DNA from: Myotis daubentonii
Taxonomy: Eukaryota; Chordata; Mammalia; Chiroptera; Vespertilionidae
Reading direction: 5' to 3'
Assembly (NCBI RefSeq): GCF_963259705.1
Contig: NC_081861.1
Span: 107,104,102-107,168,101 of the forward strand
Length of the DNA stretch: 64,000 nt
Shown here: positions 35,731 through 46,634 of the stretch, in pieces
Numbering within the stretch: the stretch's first letter is position 1
Layout of the letters: each line of letters begins with the position of its first letter
The notes under the pieces: model-generated
Told to the model about the DNA's origin: nothing
What the model saw: only the letters and a program-made list of their open reading frames with translations
Database searches by the model: none
Translations under genes and position numbers: made by a program

Positions 35731-35735
<5 letters not shown>
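34872..35735 (+). mobile_element. Helitron (HeliBat type), second of an abutting pair, minisatellite-rich
   Basis: Start TCTATATAGTAAAAGGG; perfect hairpin (GTGCACAAA/TTTGTGCAC); end CTAA at 35732-35735, a mutated CTAG. From 34960 to 35540 it is mostly the same 47-48-base unit as at 1700-1965 ('tgacaggggg', 'gccccaaccccc', 'ggccctgctctgtg'). Its last 150 bases nearly equal those of the Helitron ending at 2156. Confidence 0.9.
34960..35540 (+). repeat. 47-60-bp minisatellite inside Helitron
   Basis: About ten units of the 'tgacaggggg..ccctgctctgtg' family. The long - strand open frame here is a translation of the repeat. Confidence 0.85.

Positions 35736-35763
<28 letters not shown>
35736..35763. 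repeat. (TA)n microsatellite, last part
   Basis: Right remainder of the array split by Helitrons. Confidence 0.93.
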
Positions 35764-35765
<2 letters not shown>

Positions 35766-35767
<2 letters not shown>

Positions 35768-36927
35768 GAGGGGAAAGCCCACATACACATCAATCAGCTT
35801 TGTAAATGTAAAGCAGGCCTATTTGTCAATCAGCAAATGTAAAGCAAGGTTATTTGCAGGAAGTAGATGCTATTCATCAGAAATCTGGAAGATGACTTCT
35901 GTTTAGAATGATTTGTGAGCTTTAAAGTGAAAAAACTAAGTGAACATTTGAACTTATCACATAATAGATTTTACAGTAGAAAGAAGTAATTATTGAAGAG
36001 ATGTGCACTTATTTCTTCTGTTTCATTGAAGTCATATTAATGTGATCTTTTCACATAATATCTTCATGGACCCAGGCCCAAACTACTCATAAGCAATTTT
36101 CTTACATAATTAAATACAATTTCCCTGGACCTCAGAATTTCATACTTAAAAGGAAGCTCCTTTTTAATAGGACTCCTCCCTACTTTGTAAATCATAGATT
36201 ATTCCCTGACCATTATATCATGAAACTTGAGTAACTTCTTCTGAAGCGGAGGCTACATGGGGTCTTTTATTGCAAACTCTGTAATTATTTCTGATGGTCA
36301 CTTGTTGAGGCCCTGAACAAAGTGACTAATGGGAGTGTGTGTACACATATTCATGTTAAGATAAAATATGTAAATTAGATGTGTCTAATTACTTGGAAGA
36401 GTACATTTAAATACTAGTACCCAATTAATAATCTTACAGCTCTTTTATATTTAAATTACCAGCCCACAGAAAGGACTGTACATGATTTCTAGGGTTCTGA
36501 TATAAAGCGCCCCATTTCCTATCTCTTAGATTTATACCAAATGCTTTCCAGTATTCAAAGTAGTATGGTTCCTCTTCTCACTAGATTGTACTCTAAAAAG
36601 GAAGAGGTAGGTGTATTAATAAGGCAGTACAAGAATTAATGTGTCCTAATTGTAAACAAGTAGTTTTTGTCACATTCTAAAATTATATACCTCAAAATTT
36701 TCATTGCTGAACCTTATTCCTTCAGGCTATTTATGTCATTACTACCATGAATGATATAAATATTGCCAGAAATAACATGTAAAGAATGAAAAGTGGTTGA
36801 TGGTAATTTGGTTTCTCTCTTATATTACTTTGGTTAAATGGTATTGCTATTGAACCTATTTCATACTTATAGTTTGTTAGATAAGTTCTACTTTATTTCT
36901 TCTGCTAAACTCCCATTTTAATTTCAG
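35766..36927. other. Intron upstream of exon 3, no recognised feature
   Basis: AT-rich single-copy sequence ending in 'ccattttaatttcag'. Confidence 0.6.
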
Positions 36928-37127
36928 AATAACAGAATGTTACCTACCAGATTCAAGAAACAAGGGGAACTTTTTGAGCATGCTCTTGACCAAGTTCTTG
37001 ACGTGATATCGGAAAGAAGAAGGGCACGCATTCTGCATGACAGTGATGAGCAACCACCTCATAGCATTCTTACAGCTACTCTTGAACTAATTAATTCGGT
37101 CAAGATGATACTAAATATTCTGGAAAG
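36928..37127 (+). CDS. Exon 3 in window: CRIC-like region, first part (CNK-like gene)
   Basis: 200-nt open exon between acceptor 'ttttaatttcag' and donor 'gtaatt' (37128). It enters in phase 0 and leaves two bases of an Arg codon for the next exon. It encodes a helical stretch: RFKKQGELFEHALDQVLDV, then the basic ERRRAR, a polar loop with a PPHS turn, then ILTATLELINSVKMILNILE. In CNKSR2/3 the SAM is followed by a similar arrangement: a Leu-rich helix, a GRRR-type basic motif, a loop, then a helix with D/E-LI..AK.LL.WLDR. That region is the CRIC domain, found so far only in CNK-type proteins and thought to help them bind partners. The ATG at 36937 is internal, not a start. Confidence 0.85.
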
Positions 37128-38926
37128 GTAATTACTAATGTCTGACCTACAAAGCCTTCAGATCGTTGCATTTTTCCCTTTTTCTCTTTCTTCAGAAAAC
37201 TTATGTATGGATTGGATTTTATTTCCCCAGTATCTTTCAAAGACAAATATTTTTACTGATGCCCTGAATATCTCCCTAGGTGAACAACATAATTATATAA
37301 CTGCCTTTAAATAGACTAATATTGGTCATCTAACTTTTTACAGAAAAGAATCATTTTACAGAAATAGCATATATTTCACAAAATATTCACTTTGCCCTTC
37401 CTTAATAGATCAAACTCTGCTGCTACACTAGAAGTAACACTTGTTTTTCTACAGTCTTTCAGGAATGCACAAAAGTTACACTGATGTCCTGAATTACCAC
37501 TGGGGACTCTTTACAGCAAGAAATAATTATTTTCTTCAGACATTAATTACATTATGTATCTTTAGTTAAAAAGAGTTAGTCTTGTGTTTGAAAACTCTAT
37601 GTTACCAATAGAAGGCTATAGAAATCAAAGTTTGTAACAATATTTAGGTAACACATTGATTTTGTTTTGATAATAGCCTTTAGGTAACATTAGTATTTCA
37701 ATTTCATAAATGTTTTCATCAAAGACTATAGTCAATTCTATATGCCGCACACAAATGAAGCATTAGATGGATATTTATTCCTTCTAACCTAATGACAGAT
37801 TAGGCAGTGAGAGAGGAAAGTGTGCTTTAATTTACTTTTTTAAAAAGCATGTTTTTATGATCAGGTAGAGAAGTATGAGAGTGAGAAGTCATCATAATTT
37901 TACCTTTTTGTTACCTGCCTTCTTACTAATTCTATACCCTGGGCATAGTTACAGGAAATTGTACTAGGTATCTTTCCACATACATTTATATATTTAATTA
38001 TAAAAATTAATTTGGATCATTGATCATATTCTTCTGTACTTTAGAAATAGACCTCCAGAAGATGGCACTTTCACATAAACACCAGGGATTGTAATATCCT
38101 AGGAGTTGCGGCGTGGGGGGGGGGTTATAAATTATTTTTTATTGCTAATTTCTAAAAATTAAACTTAACTTCCCTTGTGTGATTAAATATTATTCAATAC
38201 TGTAAAGCTTGTTAATTTATTTTACAAGTGACATTTTGAAAATCATTCTTCATTTTAGAAATATAATAGGATAGATGAATTGGGTGATCATTTTTCAATA
38301 AAGCCATGTAGATTTTATCACCTCATCAAATTACTGCTCGTGATTATAGATTCCCCAAGCTGCAGAAGCTTGAGAGCTATGCTAGATAAAAAAAAAAAAG
38401 ACAACATTTTCAATTGGCTAGTGTCCTAAGTAAAATACATGTCTTTCAATTGTGGCAAATAAAGTAAATTACCAGATATAACAAATCTTTATTTTTCAAG
38501 GGATATATAATCTACTTATAGATAACAGTTAATATATGGTAATTTTTCTTCCTCTTTTTCTTTTTATCTAATTGGTTGTACAGTAAGACAGCCAACATAA
38601 AGAAAATTAAAAAAATAAAAAGTTACCTAAATTGCCTTTCACTTTTTTATGGTAATTTGAAACAGGAATAACTTATTAATTGTCCATCTACCATCCTACC
38701 AATTTATTGAGGCCGTGCATATATTATATTGATCAACTTTCATATAAGCTTTCTATTGTTTTTATATATCTGTGTAATGTCTAGAAATCAGGTACCCTTG
38801 ATACCTTTTTTAAATTATAGAAAGAGCTACATATTGTTGATTTAAAATTAAGTTTCTTAAGATATAAAGCTGTGATATTCAATGAAAATGAGAGTGATAG
38901 AATCTCTTGTCATCCTTCCCTGGCAG
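37128..38926. other. Intron, no recognised feature
   Basis: 1.8 kb, AT-rich, with a G run at 38115-38124. It ends in 'tccttccctggcag'. Confidence 0.6.
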
Positions 38927-39014
38927 GCCTCCACTTGATTCCATGTCAGAATTTTCCAGTCTGAAAAACAACCTCATTAAACATATGACATTACTGAAAA
39001 ATTTCTCTGAACAG
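38927..39014 (+). CDS. Exon 4 in window: CRIC-like region, second part (CNK-like gene)
   Basis: 88-nt exon between acceptor 'catccttccctggcag' and the strong donor 'gtaagt' (39015). Its first base completes the split Arg codon of exon 3; 29 codons follow and it ends in phase 0: PPLDSMSEFSSLKNNLIKH then MTLLKNFSEQ. The R-(S/P)-P junction and the following N-N-(V/I/L)-I helix parallel the CNKSR CRIC domain, where the helix after WLDR-SP carries N-N-V-I. This phase and homology continuity across an 1.8-kb intron is the strongest evidence that the exons belong to one gene. Confidence 0.85.
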
Positions 39015-39454
39015 GTAAGTCATGGTTTTGTTATGCTATTCTCCATACATCCTCATATGCATTTACTCATCAATTCTGTAAATTTTTCTTCAATAATGTC
39101 TAAGCAACCTGTATCTTCTTTATCATTTTCGGTGACAATACTAAATTCAAGTCAATATTTGTTATATATAAATACCTAACAATTTTGTCAACTCAAATCT
39201 ATTATTTACTTGCTCTGGATTTGCCATTGTTGCCACATTTTTCTAAAATAAGCATTAAGCTGATAAGAAAACGTCAAATGCTCACCATTATCCAGCAAAC
39301 ATAGTCTAAACTTGTTAAACTATCATTCACATCCCTCCTTAGTTTATAATCATCTACTATATTACTATTCTGTTTTATGTTTTCCCTGTACTACAGTTAA
39401 GAGGTTTTACTCATTCATTCTTTGGTGTTTCATGTACAATTCCATTTGTCCTTT
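39015..39454. other. Intron after exon 4, no recognised feature
   Basis: AT-rich; the open frame continuing past the donor lacks coding character. Confidence 0.6.
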
Positions 39455-39620
39455 TAAGAATTATATTTATTGTTGAAAATATTTATAGAAGTCTGATTTT
39501 CCCCACATTGACCCTCTCCTCCCCTCTCCCACCCCTTCCCCAGGCCTTCGCTGCAATATTGTTTATGTCTATGGGTTATGTGCATAAGTTATTTGGTTAT
39601 TCTCTTCATTTTTATCATAC
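39455..39620 (-). mobile_element. L1 3' end fragment
   Basis: Antisense: 'atttattgttgaaaatatt', 'ccccacattgaccctctcc', 'ggccttcgctgcaatattg', 'tctatgggttatgtgcat'. Confidence 0.82.
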
Positions 39621-39959
39621 TATTTTCTCCACCTAGAATTTACTATAATGACTTCTTTTTTATCTAATTAACATATGTCCTTTAAGGACTGGTTAGTACA
39701 TTGTTTATTTGTTCATACTTCCATTCATCAACCAAAAAAGTTGCCTCCTTTTGTAGTTACTATTTTCGAGAATTTAGCACATGATGCTTTGTAAGCATTT
39801 ATTAATTCCATAATCATTTGAGGGTTGACTATATGTACATACATGTTCTAGGCTTCATAAATGAGATATGGATGAATAAGACAGAATTATTTCTCTCAAA
39901 GTTTGTAGAATAATTATATATTGAAACAAGGGATGTTTAACTTTTAACATATATATCAT
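39621..39959. other. Intron, possible L2 remnants
   Basis: 'gtacatacatgttctaggcttcataaatgag' and 'tttagcacatgatgctttgtaagcatttattaa' have the flavour of old L2 sequence but are too decayed to call. Confidence 0.4.
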
Positions 39960-40075
39960 GCCTTAACAACTAGATTTTAAGTCTCTTGAGGTCAGGAATT
40001 ATCTTATATTTTTTATTGATTGTTCAACATAACTTTTTGTACGTATGTGTCTAATAAATACTTTATAATAATTAA
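39960..40075 (+). repeat. L2 3' end (possible)
   Basis: 'gattttaagtctcttgaggtcaggaattatctta' through 'tgtgtctaataaatactttataa' fits an L2 3' end. Weak. Confidence 0.5.
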
Positions 40076-40184
40076 ACCTATAAAAGAATCCTGAAACAGT
40101 ATTCATTATAATATGCTGTCCATGTGAACTGTATTTGTTTTATATGAAATTAGTTTAAAGACTGGTTATGTGGGAATATGCAAT

Positions 40185-40290
40185 AATAATAGCTAACACT
40201 TATATAGCAATTACTACGTCAGTCACTGTTCTAAGTTCTATATATAATGCTTTTAATCTTCAAATCTTCATTTCAAGATTGTTAATTGGA
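40185..40290 (-). repeat. MIR SINE fragment
   Basis: 'aataatagctaacacttatatagcaattactacg' then 'cactgttctaagttc' is MIR antisense. Confidence 0.65.
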
Positions 40291-40488
40291 TGAAATTTCT
40301 TCAGGCTAAGATGAATATAATGAAAAATCCAGAGAAAACATGGGTCACTGTGGTACAACTATTATCTGCATTAATCTGCAGATGAGGTTCTGGTTCAAGG
40401 GGCCTCATATCAAATCTGCCCCTACCATTTCTTATTTTACTACGGTGGAAGAATAATGGGAAATTTTATATCTTATTAAAGGACTAAA

Positions 40489-40690
40489 AATTACATAGGT
40501 TTCAAGTGTACAATTCTATGATACTTCATCTGTATATCACATTGTGTGCCCACCACCCAAAGTCAAATCTATTTTTATTTTATCTCCTTTACCCTTTACC
40601 CCCACCCCCTTTACCTCATACAGACCATATATTTTTAGCACAATTAGTTATAACATATCTTACCAGATTCCACTTCAAGTTGTATTGAAT
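40489..40690 (-). mobile_element. L1 3' UTR fragment, older subfamily
   Basis: 'ataggtttcaagtgtacaattctatgatac' and 'cctttaccctttacccccaccccc' match L1M antisense, as at 53400. Confidence 0.78.
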
Positions 40691-40953
40691 TAGTGTTTCC
40701 TTTAAATGTTTGGAAATATTCTTGCCTGCAATTGTTACGTACATACTATTCATAGAGACTATTCACTTCAAACTCAGCTTTGAGTCTTAAATGAACAACA
40801 GCAACTGTGCAGTATTGATAACATTTGTCAATTCATCAAGAGTCAAGGAAAAGTACTTTAAATCACTACCCTTCTTATTTAATTGACTATTGTTGTTGCT
40901 GGCAATGATTTTCTTTTGCATGTGTGTAAATAAATTCTGTTGTAATAAAATAT

Positions 40954-41166
40954 CCTGGTCGGTGTTCCTCAGTGGTTGAGCATCGACCTATGAACCAGGA
41001 GGTCATGGTTCAATTCCTGGTAGGGCACATGCCCGATTTGTGGGCTTGATCCCCAGTAGGGGACATGCAGGTGGCAGCCCGTTGATGATTTTGTCACATT
41101 ATTGATATTTCTATGTCTCTTCCTCTCTTTTCCTCTCTGAAATCAATAAACATATATCTTTTAAAA
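40954..41166 (+). mobile_element. Ves SINE
   Basis: 'ctcagtggttgagcatcgacctatgaaccagg' head, 'gatccccagtaggggacatgcagg', and 3' 'ctgaaatcaataaacatat'. The flanks 'aaaatatcc'/'aaaataccc' are a likely worn target duplication. Confidence 0.92.
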
Positions 41167-41494
41167 TACCCTGCTTTAAATTTTCTGATTTTTGACCATT
41201 GTTTTCCTGTGAGTTAGAAATACTGTAATAAATGCTATGATAGTGTAAAATGTATATTGTATTTTTTAGTACAACTATAGTGCTTTTGCTTAATAAACAC
41301 AATGATTTTCATATAATTTGATAACAGAATAGGCCAAAACTCCACTGTGCCTTAAAAGTGTGTATCTTTCAAAGGTTAATTTTCTCTTTATTTCCTGTTT
41401 TTAACATGATGGATATGCATGAGTAACACAAAATAAAATGAAATGAAATGCTGTGGCAAAATAATACATATTACACTTTATGTTTTATTATAGA
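41167..41494. other. Intron, no recognised feature
   Basis: Nothing supported. Confidence 0.55.
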
Positions 41495-41625
41495 TTATTT
41501 TTCTTTATTTATTAAGGTATTACAAATGTGTCTTTATACCCCATTGTCCTCCCATTCCCCCACTCATGCCCTCACCCCACCCCGTGTCTGTATCCATTGG
41601 TTATGCTTTGCATATTACATTTTAA
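41495..41625 (-). mobile_element. L1 3' end fragment
   Basis: 'ctttatttattaaggtattacaaatgtgtc' and 'tgtatccattggttatgc' are the antisense L1 3' UTR. Confidence 0.82.
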
Positions 41626-41914
41626 ATACTGTTGATTTATAACTGACTCACTTTGATTTATACTATGCCAATAGGAAGTTTAGAACAATGAAAATGTCAT
41701 ATAAGGTCTCTATTTGCAAATATTCAACTGTGCCATTACAGGGTGAAAAAGGCCATAAGTAATTTGTGAACAAATGAGCTTGTGTGTCCTCCAATAGAAT
41801 TTTATGGACTTTGAAATTTGAATTTTATGTAATTTTCACTTTCCATGAAATATTTTTAGTTTTATAGTTTCAAATCTTTACAAATGTAAAAAGAAACATT
41901 TTTAACTTTTTCTG

Positions 41915-42075
41915 TCTCACTTATTTTACTTAGTATGATATTATTAAGGTCCATCCAGGTTGTCACAAATGTCAGTATTTCATCTTTTCTTATGGCTGAG
42001 TAGTATTCCATTATATATCCATCCCATATTCTTTATTCAATCATCTGTTAATCATTGTTGCCAATAAATTAAATT
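41915..42075 (-). mobile_element. L1 fragment, old
   Basis: 'cttattttacttagtatgatattattaaggtcc' and 'ggctgagtagtattccattatat' are antisense ORF2 tail/3' UTR. Confidence 0.75.
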
Positions 42076-42340
42076 CAAAATATTTCTAGCTTATGGCATT
42101 GGGCCAGATTTGATTCACAGGAATTAGTTTGCTGATACCTGGCTTAAAGCATCAAAGGGTTTCTCTTTTTCTTACTATACATATAAAACACTGGTTGGCA
42201 GAGAGGTTCTGCTCATTCTAGTTGCTTAGAAATCCATGCTTATAGCAGATCCTCAACACATGTGTATGCAATCATGAAGCTAAGAAAAGGGAACATGTCA
42301 AATTGTACACTAAAACTTCCAACCTGAGGGGATATTCACT

Positions 42341-42596
42341 GCTTTCATTCACATTTTTTTTATTTTTTTAAATATATTTTATTGATTTTTTACAGAGAGG
42401 AAGGGAGAGAGATAGAGAGTTAGAAACATCGATGAGAGAGAAACATCGATCAGCTGCCTCCTGCACATCTCCCACTGGGGATGTGCCCGCAACCCAGGTA
42501 CATGTCCTTGACCGGAATCGAACCTGGGACCTTTCAGTCCGCAGGCCGACGCTCTATCCACTGAGCCAAACCGGTTTCGGCTTTCATTCACATTTT
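42341..42596 (-). mobile_element. Ves SINE (young) with 17-bp target duplication
   Basis: Body 42358-42579, flanked by identical 'gctttcattcacatttt' at 42341-42357 and 42580-42596. Nearly the same sequence as 11634-11857, so from the same young subfamily. Confidence 0.96.
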
Positions 42597-42683
42597 ATTA
42601 GGCAAAGCGTGTCATATAGCCTCTTTTAACTTCAAATGGAACAAGTGTGGAAGTGCAACCTTATCATTTGCTTGGATGAATAA

Positions 42684-42812
42684 GAAGCTATCACAAAACA
42701 CTGGGGGGTACAGGAGGCTAGGGTAAGGTCAAGGGGATAAAAAAAAGGAGACATATAATACTCTTTGTAATAATTTAAGCAATAAAACAATTGAAAAAGG
42801 AAGCTATCACAA
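42684..42812 (+). mobile_element. L1 insertion truncated to about 103 bp, with target duplication
   Basis: Only the last part of the L1 3' UTR is present (42697-42799: 'acatataatactctttgtaataatttaagcaataaaa'), flanked by identical 'gaagctatcacaa' at 42684-42696 and 42800-42812. Confidence 0.85.
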
Positions 42813-42894
42813 TAGATCATGCTTTTGTTTATTTGTGTGTTTGTGTGTTGTTCAGTGTTAAGGCCCTGAAATAGCATTTTATCTAATCTACCAT

Positions 42895-43120
42895 CCTTGA
42901 TTCCTATCTTACTCTACTCTAATTTCACCTTCACACTCTGTCACATTGATTTTCTTAAAGCACAACTTTAATTATATCATTGGTTTCCAAAAGTTCTGAT
43001 TATAGTACTTAAGGTCTTCTATAAACAGGGTCTATGGAATATTTGAAGCTGCATTGCCCATTTTCCCTCTGAACACATCCTGTTTAGATACAATTCCATG
43101 TGACCATTATGCAAACTAAC
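42895..43120 (-). repeat. L2 fragment (possible)
   Basis: 'aagttctgattatagtacttaaggtcttctataaacagggtc' and 'tctgaacacatcc' suggest L2 antisense; strongly decayed. Confidence 0.4.
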
Positions 43121-43544
43121 CCCTTTATGGTTCATTATACTATACACTCTACCAGAAATTTCTAATGGAAGTGGGTACCCTGTTCAAAAATGGAAGCCCA
43201 CAGTCTCTAAGTACACTGCAAGTCAAGAACCCTGAAAATAAGTAAAATGAATTATCATTCATACTTTGGCCTAAAGTGATAAATGGAAAACTCAGTGAGA
43301 AATGAGCAACTAAGATATAAATAAGCAACTGTTGCCAAATAAGCATCTCCCACCATTGCTCCACCTTCTTTCTCCAATAATGATCAGAAATAGTACTTGA
43401 GATATTGTTTATAGTACTTACATGGTTCTTCTCAGTAGCCACAACCTCACATACCACAGCCCTGTGTTTATAGAAGGAATCTTAAAGACCCACAAACACT
43501 ATGAGAGTGTAAGAAGTAAATACAGTGATTACAGCCACAGTTCT
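43121..43544. other. Intron, no recognised feature
   Basis: Nothing supported on either strand. Confidence 0.55.
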
Positions 43545-43845
43545 TTTTTTTTAATCTTTATTGCTAAAAGTATTACAGATGCCCCCCCTTTTTCCCCCAT
43601 TGACCCCCTGCTACCCCACACCCATCCCTCCCAGGCCTTCGCCAGATTATTGTCTGTGTTCATTGGCTATGCATATACACATAAATAACGGTTCCCTGAT
43701 TAATCTCTCTCCACCCCTCAACCCCACCTTCCCTCTGAGATTCTTCAGTCTGTTCCATGCTTCTTTGTTTCTGGATGAATTTTGTTCTTTAGTTTATTTT
43801 GTTCATTCGATTCTGCATATGAGTGAGATTATGTGATAATATTAC
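43545..43845 (-). mobile_element. L1 3' end fragment
   Basis: 'tctttattgctaaaagtattacagatg', 'ggccttcgccagattattg', 'ccttccctctgagattcttcagtctgtt' are the antisense L1 3' UTR. Confidence 0.9.
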
Positions 43846-44014
43846 CTGTCAAGCACTGTGTTTTGAGACTATTCCTTAAAATGCAGTAATGTTACAGATA
43901 ATGTCAGAGGAGTTAAGTGATCTAACCTTGGCCACAAAGATAATAAGGGAGTAGACAAGATTGAAACCCAGTTTTGTGTGGTTCTAACTAAAGCCTATGC
44001 TCTTATTTTAGAGT

Positions 44015-44196
44015 ATACCAGTGATTCTCAAAGTATGATCCCCAAATTGTAACCATCTGCATCAGCTGTGGAATTGCTAGAAATGCAAACTATTAGACCA
44101 TACCCCATGCCTAATATATAAGAAACTATGAGGGTAGAGTCCCAGCATTCAAGCTAAGACTTTCCTTTAACCAAATGATGCATGTCAGCTATATAT
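44015..44196 (+). mobile_element. MER5A-like hAT-Charlie element, ancient
   Basis: 'cagtgattctcaaagtatgatcccc', 'catctgcatcagctgtggaattgctagaaatgcaaa' follow the MER5A consensus. Non-autonomous DNA transposon predating bats; the right end is lost. Confidence 0.85.
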
Positions 44197-44204
44197 ATAT
44201 ATTT

Positions 44205-44732
44205 ATAAGCTAATAAGCTAATATGCAAATTGTCCCCTTGAGAGTTTGACCAGGAGGAGTTCGATTGCTCACTATGACATGCACTGACCACCAGGGGGCG
44301 GTGTGGAACAAAGGAAGGTCCTAGCTGGCAGCTGGGAGCCAGGGAAGGGAGGCCATAGCCAGCAGCCAACAGCTGGGGAAGAGCAGCCTGAGGTTCCCCA
44401 GCCCAGAACCAAGGTGGGGGGTGCACCTTGAGGTCCCCCATCAAGCCCCAACAGGCAGGGACTGCAGCCTCAGGTCTCCTGGCCTGGTGCCAGGGTAAGG
44501 GGCATGGCCTGAGGTTCCCTGTCAAGCCCTGCTGGGCAGGGGGCATGGCCTGAGGTCCCCCAGCCTGGCACCAGGACTAGGGGCATGGCCTGAGGTCCCC
44601 TGTCCTAGAGCTGGGGCAGGGGGTGGGGCCTGAGGTCCCCGTCAAGTCCTGTCAGGCAGGGGGCGTGGCCTAAGGTCCCCCATCAAGCCCCATGGGGGCG
44701 GAGCGGGGCACAGCCTCAGGTCCCTGCCTGAT
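44205..44732 (+). mobile_element. Helitron-like element, 3' end missing, with 41-bp repeats
   Basis: The 5' part has 'ctaataagctaatatgcaaatt' and the motif 'gcactgaccaccagggggc' found in other Helitrons here (51120, 52060, 60275 regions). From about 44370 it consists of GC-rich units with 'ggggcatggcctgaggtcccc' spaced about 41 bases. It joins L1 at about 44733 with no hairpin or CTAG. Confidence 0.78.
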
Positions 44733-46060
44733 TTGCATGTATCTGTCCAATTTTCCCAACACCATTTATTGAAGAGACTGTCTTGACTCCATTTATGTTT
44801 TTGCCTCATTTCTCAAATATTAATTGAGCATATTGGTTTGGGTCGATTTCTGGGTTCTCTGTTCTATTCTATTAGTCTATATGTCTATTCTTGTGCCAGT
44901 ACCAGGCAGTTTTGAGAACAGTGGCTTTGTAATACAGCTTGATATCTAGTAGTAAAATCCCTCCTACTTTGTTCTTCTTTCTCAGGATTTCTGCAGCTAT
45001 TCAGGGCCTTTATTTATTCCAGATGAATTTTTGGAGAATTCTTTCTAGGTCTGTGAAATATGTCATTGGTATTTTAATAGGGAGTGCATTGAATCTATTG
45101 ATTGCTTTGGGTATTATGGATATTTTAATGATGTTCATTCTACCAATCCATGAACATGATACGGTTTTCCATCTGTTTATGTCTCCCTTTATCTCTTTTT
45201 TCAGTGTCCTGTAATTTTCCTAGTATAGGTCTTTTATCCCCTTAGTTAAGTTTATTCCTAGGTATCTTACTTTTGTTTGTGCAATGGTAAATAGGATTTT
45301 TTTAATCTCTCTTTTTGTGAGTTCACTATTCCACTTTTGTTTCTGATTATTTTTATTTGGTAAGTTTGACTAACAATTCATCAATTTTGTTTTTCTTTTT
45401 AAAGAAAATCAGTGGTCTCATTGATTTTTGTATTGTTTTTTAAATCTCTATTTCATTTATTTCTGCTCTAATCTTTCTTATTTCTTTCCTTCTATTTATT
45501 CTGGGCTTTTCTTGTTCTTTTTCTACTTCTTTAAGTTGTAGGGTTAAATAATTTATTGTTGTTTTTTCTTATATTTTGAGGTATGACTGTAGTGCTATGA
45601 GATTCCCTCTCAGGACTGCTTCTGCTGTGTCCCAGATATTTTAGGTTGTTGTGTGTTCATTTTCATTTGTTTCCAGGAATTTTTTTTTATTATTATTTCT
45701 TGATGTCCTTGGTAGCCTCCATGTGTTTGAATATTTTTTAGGTTGTTTTTTTTTTTTACTGTATTTGATTTCTGATTTCATTCCACTCTGGTCTGAGAAT
45801 ATGCTTAATATGATTTCAATCTCCTTGAACTTGTAGATACTTGTTTTGTGTCCTAACATGTGGCCTATCTTTGTGAATGATCCATGTATACTTGAGAAGA
45901 ATGTATATTCTGATACTTTGGATGAAATGTTCTGTAAGTGTCAATTAAATCCATATGATCCAGTGTATCCTTTAGAGTCACTGTTTCCCTGTTAAGTTTG
46001 GAGATATATCCAGTGAAGTCAGTGTGGTGTTAAAGTCACTTACTATGACTGTATTGTCTC
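44733..46060 (-). mobile_element. L1 fragment (ORF2 interior)
   Basis: Antisense ORF2 from the thumb/C-terminal region ('tgcatgtatctgtccaattttcccaacac') to the endonuclease region ('gttaaagtcacttactatgac'), colinear with 25930-28350 but with a large internal deletion. Frames are broken. Confidence 0.92.
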
Positions 46061-46190
46061 TCTTTGGGTTGCGGGCTTATCCCCAGTAGGTTGTGTGAGG
46101 AGGCAACGGATCAATATTTCTCTCTCATTGATGTTTCTATCTCTCCCTCTTTTCCTCTCTCTAAAATCAATAAAAATATACTTTAAAAAA
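46061..46190 (+). mobile_element. Ves SINE, 5' truncated
   Basis: It starts inside the SINE at 'gttgcgggcttatccccagtagg' and runs to 'ctaaaatcaataaaaatatac'; the tRNA-like head is absent. Confidence 0.85.
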
Positions 46191-46220
46191 TTTGTGGGCA
46201 TAGGCTTGTTCATAGTGCTC

Positions 46221-46521
46221 CTTTATTATCCTTTAATTTTTTAAATTATTTCATTATTTTAATCCTCACCTGAGGATATTTTTCCACTGAGTTTTAGAGA
46301 GAGTGGAAGAGATAGGGAAGGACAGAGAGAAATACCGATGTGAGAGGAACACCTTGATTGGTGGCCTCCTGCACACGCCCCGACCAGGGCATGGGCTGCG
46401 GAGGAGCTTGCTTGCAACAGAGGTATGTGCCCTTGACCAGAATTGAACCCAGGGCCCTTTGGTCTGTAGGCTGAGGCTCTGTCCACTGAGCCAAACCAGC
46501 TAGGATGCTTTATTATCCTTT
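46221..46521 (-). mobile_element. Ves-related SINE with 14-bp target duplication
   Basis: Body 46235-46507, flanked by 'ctttattatccttt' at both sides. It carries an extra segment ('gctgcggaggagcttgcttgcaac') relative to typical copies, so a longer variant. Confidence 0.85.
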
Positions 46522-46634
46522 TAAGGTTCATGGGATCTGTAGTGATAATCCCTCTTTCAGTTATCTTATTAAATCTGTGCTCCCGGTTTTTGTTTGTTTA
46601 TTTGTTTAGCCTGGGTAGAGGTTTATAAACTTAA

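Noticed and set aside
36937..37131. Independent small gene starting at ATG 36937
   Set aside because: The open segment begins upstream at a splice acceptor and ends at a donor; it is an internal exon.
38907..39179. 90-codon gene across 38907-39179
   Set aside because: Coding character stops at the donor 39015; the rest is intron read-through.
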